Assembly: GCA_037074705.1 (NCBI GenBank)
Contig: CM073590.1
Coordinates: 133,071,600-133,135,599 of the forward strand
Source of the DNA: Zhengitettix transpicula
Lineage: Eukaryota > Arthropoda > Insecta > Orthoptera > Tetrigidae
Length of the DNA stretch: 64,000 nt
Reading direction: 5' to 3'
Within the stretch, counting starts at the first letter, position 1. Each line of letters starts with the position of its first letter. Under the pieces are notes generated by a model. The model ran no database searches. It was not told where the DNA came from and was given only the letters and a program-made list of their open reading frames with translations. Below are positions 56,758-64,000 of the stretch, one piece after another. A program made the position numbers and the translations under genes.

Positions 56758-58135
56758 TAAGTCACCAGTTACATGACTGCTTAGTTGCAGCTTTTCATGT
56801 TTCTTCGTATCACTACATATCATATGCCTTATCTCAATTATATAACCCTACATTGCTAACACTGGAAGCCTCAATTAGAAGTCACGCCTTATCAGGAAAA
56901 TAGTTCCATTAAGTAAATATTTATTCTTTCTTCTGTAGTAAAGATACTGTAGGATACTCATTCCTTACTTTGTCAAATTCAACGTCTATATAATTAATTT
57001 TGTCAGTCTTGTGTATATTATAATGCATTTTCATTTACATTAGTTTATTCAAAGACGATGTGGGTTAATGAGAAACACAGTAACATACGGATTTATACTA
57101 TAAAATGTCATTCGATGTTATTTGAAAAGACCCAGAAATGGAAAACATTACAAACTCTAGCCGACTTCTCCACCGTGGTAAAACCGTTAAACCAAGCACA
57201 TGGAGATTAAAATTTGTACTAATCCATGAGGCAGAAGAAAAACTATTCATTATTTAAAGGATATTATACAAAAAAATGTCAAGTAATTCCTGTTTGATTC
57301 AATCTATCAAATGTTCCCTTATAAACTCGTTACAATAAGTACTCAGTTACTACTTCTTCTTGTCGTTATTTACTATTGTGATACGTTGTTCTATTTCCAG
57401 CGTATAATTTTGGCGCATTCTAGAATTCTATTGTTGTAATAGGTTTTCGCAGACTACAATAACACAGTTTATGTAGAAACAAAATTGAGAATTCAACAAT
57501 CAAGTCACTAATATTCATATTATCTCAACAAAATTATAAATGTATAAACAGTCAAATTAGTCAAAAATAATTTATTAGCAAGAAAACTTAAAAATGAAGA
57601 AATCGTTTCGTCCTCAAACTAGGAAGATCTAAAAATTCAATTCAAACAATAATTGACTAAATCATTTTCAGTATACAAATAAATTTCGATTTTCTCCGTT
57701 GTACACCTGATGAAGACCTAGGCTGAGAACGAAAATTTGTGTGTATTTTTAATTATTTTCTTTGTTAATAATTCATTTCTCACTAATTTGGCTGTGTTCA
57801 TACATTTCTACCAAAGTAACTAATGTTTTTTTTAATTCTTCCTAAATTATTATATTTTATACGGTGAAAACATTTATTTCGCAAATAACACAAACAAATT
57901 ATGAATGATATTGAATTTATTAAATTGTCTTTATTTTATCTTTCCGTGCTGATCCTACACTATAGAAGTATTTCAGAAGCAGTATATTAATTTTCTTATG
58001 AAACAACTGTCTAATTCATAAATCATATTTTCTATTAGAATTACTTATTTGTAATTGGACAATCTATGACGCAGATTCTGTTAATTCTTTCTCGCTGCTC
58101 GTTATTAAAATAAACTTACTGTAAGTGTTTGTAAA
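56758..58135. other. AT-rich DNA with a repeated motif
   Basis: 57596-57745 contains two facing copies of a motif around GAACGAAA / TTTCGTCC and CCTAG; a related copy lies on the minus strand near 17740-17800. Otherwise nothing recognised. Confidence 0.4.
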
Positions 58136-58348
58136 ATATGACCTACCTGATGCAGGTTTTTTTAGGGTTTTCCCTGCATCACTTTTAGGCGAATGCCGGG
58201 TAGGATCCTTAAACTACAGCCCGGTTAACCCTTGGCTATCTTCCTCTACCCTTCCGCATCCCCCCTTTCATATCACTTCCTATGCTAGTAAAGGAAAGTT
58301 GCCATCATGTGGATTCCCCTCATGTAGCCTGTTATCCTAAAAAAATCA
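58136..58348 (+). repeat. Family A repeat, copy 8
   Basis: 3' part from GACCTACCTGATGCAGG to CTGTTATCCTAAAAAAATC with A-tail. The GGGGGCCCTAG block before TTAACC is deleted here. Confidence 0.85.
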
Positions 58349-58364
58349 TTAGCTGGAATTCTCT

Positions 58365-58848
58365 CGCTGGTGAACCTTCCCAGGGACCTCTGGACGAAGC
58401 TACTTTTGGGGAAGCCTTCACATATCTCTGGTTTTTTATGTAAGGTTCCCACTTGCTGAGGCACCTCGGCCTGTTTTAAGAGGTGTGTGTTCAGGGGTCA
58501 CAGACCTTGGGCATACGGTAAAAGTTGTCCGCTATTCCTATTGGAACAGTCGGCCAGCTGCCTCCTAAACTAGTCGAGGCACGGAGAGGAGAAAGCTGAG
58601 TTCCCTCAGAAAACCCCTCTCTCGCCATCGGAAGGGCGTGGGACAAGTATCCAATGACCGACCTACCTGATGCAGGTTTTCTAGGATATGTCCTGCATCA
58701 GTTTTAGACGAATGTCGGATAGGATCTCTAAACTAGTTAACCCTTCGCTTCCTTCATCTACCCTTCCACATCCCCGTTTTCAAATTCCTTCCTATTCTAT
58801 TAAAGGGGAGTTGCCACCATGTGGATTACCCTCATGCAATTGACACTT
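58365..58848 (+). repeat. Family A repeat, copy 9
   Basis: Nearly full-length, in tandem with copy 8 and same orientation. It runs from the TAAGGTTCCCACTTGCTGAG block through CCTCCTAAACTAGTCGAGGC and GGGACAAGTATCC to TGTGGATTACCCTCATGCAA, lacking only the last bases and A-tail. Confidence 0.85.
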
Positions 58849-60596
58849 TACTGGCATCGTTTCTTATACTATGTATCATCCGACCTGTAGTCCTTCCGTC
58901 TCTTTCTTCAATTTTGTTTAGGGTGTCAGGTAATTTTTTTAGAATGAAATTACCAAAACAATTTTTATTTATGTAATTTATTTCTCGAGCAATGAGATTA
59001 TTAAATTTATACAGGGAGTGGTTATTGTTTCATTTATAATACTTTTAACATTCCAATAGTTGGAGCTCCATCCCCCGACGAGTCCTACGCGGAACTGATT
59101 TTCAAAAAAAAATATTACTAATGGTACGCATTGTTAATGGTTTTAGCCCTTACCTAGTCGCGTGGGGTCTACAGGATACCCAGAGTATTTATAACCCGTG
59201 TAAAACGAAATATACTATTCACATACACCTGGGATCCTGTATACCTTTCACTTGTACATTCACCTATTTTCATGGTAAAGAAAATCTGAAATACCGTTAC
59301 GCGTTACTGAAATAGTAAACATCCGTCAGGGTACTTCCGTAATGCATTCGGAACGTTAGTTTCTGCTTACAATTATTCTCGATTGTACTATAGCAAACGT
59401 GTTTTCTATAAGCTGTTTGTGGTTGGACGAGTGACCACCATTTGGATTACCGCAATATAACCTGTCTACACCTTCTAAATCGATGCAATCTGAGATGAAG
59501 GAACAAATACTGATGAATCAGATTATACTGAATATGATAATTGCGACCAAATATTTCACAATAGTTGGTACGAAACAATAATGGAGATTGTTATTCCTCT
59601 AAAGGTGAATATGAAAGTGAATTTTAGCAAACACAATACCAAATAATAACTTCCTTCACAGTAGGTTTGGACAAGAAAATCAAATATTGTCAGTCAGTAA
59701 CCTGGATAAAAATGTGCTGGAAATTATGTGAAATCAACTATTCAGTTGTAATGCGTCCATTATTACCTTATTTTAAATATTTCTCATCTCAGGATTTAAG
59801 GTCCTTATAACAGAGACATTTTTTTAAAAAAACTCTCTTGGAAAACACTAAGCTTGCAGAAACACTATGCTTGCATTCTTTTCACCAACGTCTACATATC
59901 CCAATGTCGGTCAATGATTAGTGGGGTGTTGACTGCTCCAGGCTCCAACCTTCGTTGAGCGCCCTGGTAACCTCAGCAGCGCCGTCCGAGGATCCGTCGT
60001 ACTCGCACCAGCCACGTACTCCCAACTTGGATTTATATACTTTTCATCCAACCATTTCCTCAACCAAGAACTTTATACCATTTCGTTCTACATCAACCAA
60101 ATGTTTTTTCTAAACATGAACTCCGATTTATATCTGGTTAACCACTTGTCGCAAATAGCCAATCGACCATCCGACCATTGACCTCATCTCCTGGCTTTCC
60201 TGGGATGTTCAAAACAAGGGCGTTCGGCCCGTACGAAAATATGTGCAAAATGTACGCGCTACAGTGTTTCTTTGTGTCTATAAATTAATTTGCAATAATA
60301 TATGTTACATCAATTAAATAAACACTATTACAGGAAATATATCAAGAAAAGTTTCGCAATGTGTTTATAAATAAGAAACCAAACATGAAAATAGTTTTTA
60401 AAGGATTACAAATAATAAATATTAATACTTAATATACGACAATTCTTTGCGATATTGTAAAAAAAACTGACTACGCCACGCGACGCGACTACAACGTCCG
60501 AACAATCAATCAGTAGACAGCAGCTTGCTAAATCATCTTGTAATAAATGCATGTAACGTATCGCTTATATCTTAACTGTGTACTGATTCATCACTC
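58849..60596. other. Unassigned DNA
   Basis: A GC-richer patch at 59935-60025 is open in more than one frame but unassigned. The rest is AT-rich. Confidence 0.4.
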
Positions 60597-63042
60597 TTGA
60601 ACAAGTTTAGACATAATGTTCATCCAATCTTTAACTAATTTACATATGTAAAAATTAGTCAAATCTTACAAACATTATTTTCTCTGTAATATAGCAGCAA
60701 TATGGCCGCAGTCGGAAAGTATCGTGGAAGAATGACCAGACCTGTATTTTATAGACCTTGGTTAATTCAGATGTCGAGAACGTTTTCTCCCGTGTCAGAA
60801 CCCAACCAAATACGACCATCAGACCTATTAGGTTTGAGAAGACAACCAATGCTACTTTCGTACTGAAGGCGAACAGATATTGGGTACTAAACGGTGATTT
60901 GCCGCTCATTTTTCTCTCTGCCAAATTAACTCATTATCACTTTCTCAGTCTACATTAATCGTTACTCACACGGGGACAAGTTCTCTTAGTTCACTACAAT
61001 CTTCGAATGTTAGTGATAGCGTGTGAAATAGATTTGTGGGATAAGATTCCTTCGTCAGCCAGGATATTCTTTGCCGAAAATGATATCGCTAGTGTAAGAC
61101 AATGTTGAGCCAGTTCATCCATCGCTCGACTATGTACGCGATGTTATGACAAAACCGGCGTCAGCCTATCGCACGGCGTTCATAGAGGCGTAGATCGTGA
61201 GGGCCTCGTTTGAGAGAACGCACTCTATCGTAGCAGATATAATACATCGAACTGAAACCTATGCTCTTCATGAGTTATAGGTGTCTGATTTGTTACAGAT
61301 ATTTGGCGCTTGTCTGGCTATTGCGACCTCTCGTTAGAGCTGCAGACTTCAGAAAGTTTGTGAATGGAGTCGGGTAGAAAGACAAGCTAACCCTCCCCCA
61401 CTCTTTTGACCATGGAGAAACGAGTCCGTCTCCAAATGGCACAAGCTGGTAGACAGACACAGCGAGGGTGACATAAAAATGCTTACGTTAGTCTCCAAAG
61501 ACTAAAGAGCATCGGTTCAGAGAAAAATCTTCGAACCCCATCCCCATCCCTCAAAGAAATGGGTATCTAAATAAGAATTATACCTCTGATTGTTGATCGG
61601 GAGAAAGGGTTTGAAGATTTTGTCCATGAACAGATATTTAAGGAGGATATTCTACAGTTATACCCCACTGTGGCTGTGACACCAGTAAAGCCCAACTGAT
61701 TTTATCTTGTTATGGGAGACCCGCATTCAACTCTCCACATTCGCTCAAGATTATATTTTTTTCTGTCGCAAGAGCTTCACAAAAATTAAGAATATGATTG
61801 AAGCTAGTCCTTACCAAATGGAGATAAATAATATTTTCAAATCAAAATTTTTATATTTTAAATTTTATCGAAATGGTTACTTTAATTTATGCGAATTTTA
61901 TTTTCAATGATCAAAAATAAGGTAGGCTGTAATTTTAAAATGCTTAAACAAGCAAATTTCAAAATATCAAATTGGGTTATTCCACTATTGTTCTCGTAGC
62001 TTCAGATATACTGTCATGTTACTTATAAATCTAGTGTAAGCTTCTGTATACATTCATATTTTTGTAGACTTACGTAGCTGCAGCTGAGAGCACGAGTGTC
62101 GCTTTATATAGAGAGCAATGGCGCCGTTTCCGCGATGCGCCATCAGTTCGGTCTGGCGAAGGATACTCAGAACACTTTGACATACTTTAACACACGTTTC
62201 ACATCTATTTTTAGAATCATTTCCGTAACAAACAAATTACCACCTTAGTTTGGATAGAGCTGAGAATGTCTCACACTTGTAATCAAAACTCCACGCTCTT
62301 AGATAGGAGGCGACGAGGTAATGATTCAAAGGTCGAGATTCAAGTCAATAGAGCTGTAACTGGAACACTTATGGCCATTGAAACCTATAGGGATATTTGT
62401 TTATTATTTATGATGTGGCCAAGTTTTTAGTCCATACAGTAAAAACTACTGACCTCAATCCATATTTCTTTATATATTATTTGCAATAAATACAATAGTA
62501 TTAGCATTCAATGCATCGCGTACGTAGTCGAGCGATGAACTGGCTCAAAAAATGCCTTACACTAGCGATATCATTTGCGGCAAAGAATACCGTGGGCGAC
62601 GAATCTATTTCACACGCTATCACTAACATTCGAAGATTCTAGTGAACTAAGAGAACTTGGCTCGCGTGAGTAATAGTAGACTGAGAAAGTGATAATTCGA
62701 TGAGTTAATTTGGCAGAGACAAAAATGAGCGATAAATCACCGTTTTTAGTACTTAATATCTGTCAGCCTTCAGTACGAAAGCAGCGTTGGTTGTCTTCTC
62801 AAACCTAATAGATCTGATGGGCCTATTTGTTTCGATTCTGACCCGGGAGAAAACGTTCTCGACGTCTGTATTAACCAAGGTCTATAAAGTACAGGGCTGG
62901 TCATGCACCCACAATTATTTCCGACTGCGGCCATATTTCTGCTAGATTAAAACAGAAAAATTAAGGTCTGTAAGATTTGACTAATTTTTACATATCTAAA
63001 TTACTTAAAAATTGGATGAACATTATGTCTAAACTTGTTCAA
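60597..63042. repeat. Large inverted duplication (~540-bp arms)
   Basis: Left arm 60597-61143 and right arm 62514-63042 are reverse complements with roughly 80-90 percent identity by eye. The outer ends are TTGAACAAGTTTAGACATAA and its complement; the inner ends are CATCGCGTAC/GTACGCGATG. The spacer is 1370 bp. No transposase or other protein motif in arms or spacer. It may be a large terminal-inverted-repeat element without coding capacity or an inverted segmental duplication. Confidence 0.85.
62104..62150 (+). promoter_or_regulatory. Possible TATA/initiator pair
   Basis: TTATATAG at 62104 and an arthropod-type initiator TCAGTT at 62143, about 40 bp apart (usual spacing nearer 30), within a locally GC-rich patch in the spacer of the inverted duplication. 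No following reading frame was found. Confidence 0.2.
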
Positions 63043-63099
63043 GACTAAATCTATTTTTCTGGTTTCATCAAATGACACAAAAATCCTATTGATCAGTGT

Positions 63100-63232
63100 T
63101 TTTTTATTTTTTAGAGTAATAGTCTAAATGAGGGTAATCCACGTGGTGGCAAGTCCCATCTAATAGCATAGCAAGGGATTTGAAATGGGGGATGCGGAAG
63201 GGTAGAGAAAGGTCGCCATGAGTTTCCCACTA
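63100..63232 (-). repeat. Family A repeat, copy 10
   Basis: Minus-strand 3' end: CTACCCTTCCGCATCCCC, GGGACTTGCCACCACGTG and ATTACTCTAAAAAATAAAAA with A-tail. 5'-truncated. Confidence 0.85.
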
Positions 63233-64000
63233 CCAATATTGTTTGTATTTTTCTAACAGCGACTTTTGCTACATATGTCAAACTAACAGAACTTTCAATA
63301 CATGAATTAAAGAATATAGTAATAAATTTAAACTGTCAACTTGTAAACCTAATCGTATCACTAAACATTTTATCAAATTTAATCACTACGGAAAATCTTA
63401 ATAAGTTATATGCTGTTTTAATTGAAGTTCTTCGGCACGTAACATTTATTTTCGACTTCAGTTCTTATGTTTAATTTCCAGTGTTAAATTTTCCGGCGGT
63501 AGAAAAAGACACCAATCCGCATCGAAACGTCTGGCACTTTTAAATTCTCCTACTTATTGTTTCGCAAATTAATGTTTGTATGAATGTCGTATTTATTATC
63601 ATTCATGCTACTTTGTCTATTCCGTCGTCTGCGCTACGTGTATTCGGTGTGTTCGTTTTTTGTTTCTATTATTGGCCGTTGTGTTGCGACAGATTGCAAG
63701 AGGAAAGGAATTAGGTTATTTAGGATCCCAAGACACGACAGTAGAATATTCAGAATAGCCCAAAGATGTGACGTTAGTATAATTCGGTTATGTGACGTTA
63801 GTATAATTCAGGCAGGTCAAGAAACAGATCAGCATCGCACAACATTCTCATGTGCCTCACTAGAACAGTTATAATGTGGATGAGGACGAATTTTAAACTT
63901 CTGAATGCGAACCTCAATTACTGAGTGATATAAATAATAACTTGAATTATGTGCAAATGGCAGGTTTATAGTATTTACCTGGCTATTTGTAACTGAACCA
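63233..64000. other. Unassigned DNA with a weak THAP-like frame
   Basis: A plus-strand frame at 63584-63874 contains C-V-A-T-D-C-K followed by I-R-L-F-R-I-P, reminiscent of the start of a THAP zinc-binding domain. The later Cys/His ligands are not evident and a TGTGACGTTAGTATAATTC direct repeat follows. Evidence is too thin for a gene call. Confidence 0.2.

Noticed and set aside
57706..57745. Hammerhead ribozyme-like core (CTGATGA ... CGAAA)
   Set aside because: The two conserved boxes are present, but the intervening bases do not form a helix II and the cleavage-site side is not evident; related copies lack CTGATGA.
62104..62150. Host gene promoter at a TATA/TCAGTT pair
   Set aside because: Spacing is longer than usual and no exon-like frame follows; listed only as a weak regulatory candidate.

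Overview
The window looks like a gene-poor, transposon-rich stretch of an insect genome. It is strongly A+T-rich (about two thirds by eye) and full of (TA)n runs. No bacterial-type operons, no intact host gene and no tRNA or rRNA gene are visible. Every protein-coding signal I can name belongs to a mobile element: jockey-type and another non-LTR retrotransposon, a Ty3/gypsy LTR element and a hAT transposase relic. Jockey elements, the arthropod-style tRNA-derived SINE heads and gypsy elements using a tRNA-Ser primer point to an arthropod, most likely an insect. I cannot name the species.

Layout. 1-3.8 kb: unique AT-rich DNA and the first copy of a roughly 550-bp A-tailed repeat (called family A here; ten copies in the window). 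3784-5255: a complete but internally deleted gypsy element with LTRs, primer site, polypurine tract and target duplication. 6.5-7.0 kb: a 31-bp minisatellite made of small dyads. 10.0-11.1 kb: a LINE 3' end with a perfect 22-bp palindrome, then a 426-bp Helitron-like element with exact A|TC...CTAG|T borders. 12.9-13.8 kb: family A copies. 14.4-16.2 kb: a hAT relic and an LTR-like sequence between 59-bp perfect inverted repeats. 19.9-21.6 kb: a second LTR-like sequence of the same family, also set inside (TA)n. 27.1-30.5 kb: a 3.4-kb Helitron-like element carrying two internal tandem arrays. 30.8-39 kb: SINEs, family A copies and an unidentified broken reading frame. 43.9-52.5 kb: a dense cluster holding a 40-bp-arm hairpin, MITE-like foldbacks, two same-orientation Helitron-like copies and, between them, a 4-kb jockey element. 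One of those Helitron-like copies contains a palindromic CCAAT/TATA module. 53.3-56.8 kb: a second jockey element split by a 1849-bp TG...CA insertion with a 4-bp ATAT duplication. 58.1-58.9 kb: two family A copies. 60.6-63.0 kb: a large inverted duplication with arms of about 540 bp.

How the parts relate. The window reads as layers of insertions. Helitron-like elements of several subtypes share a 3' module of about 150 bp. LTR-type elements favour ATAT/(TA)n targets. Retroposons sit inside one another, and several elements have lost their catalytic cores but kept their ends, which suggests mobilisation in trans. The most interesting items are the Helitron-like family with central satellites, the Helitron-jockey-Helitron sandwich, the palindromic promoter-like module at 45.5-45.9 kb, the jockey element whose insertion site can be read to the base, and the inverted duplication near the right end. 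Family assignments rest on motifs read by eye; no database search was possible.
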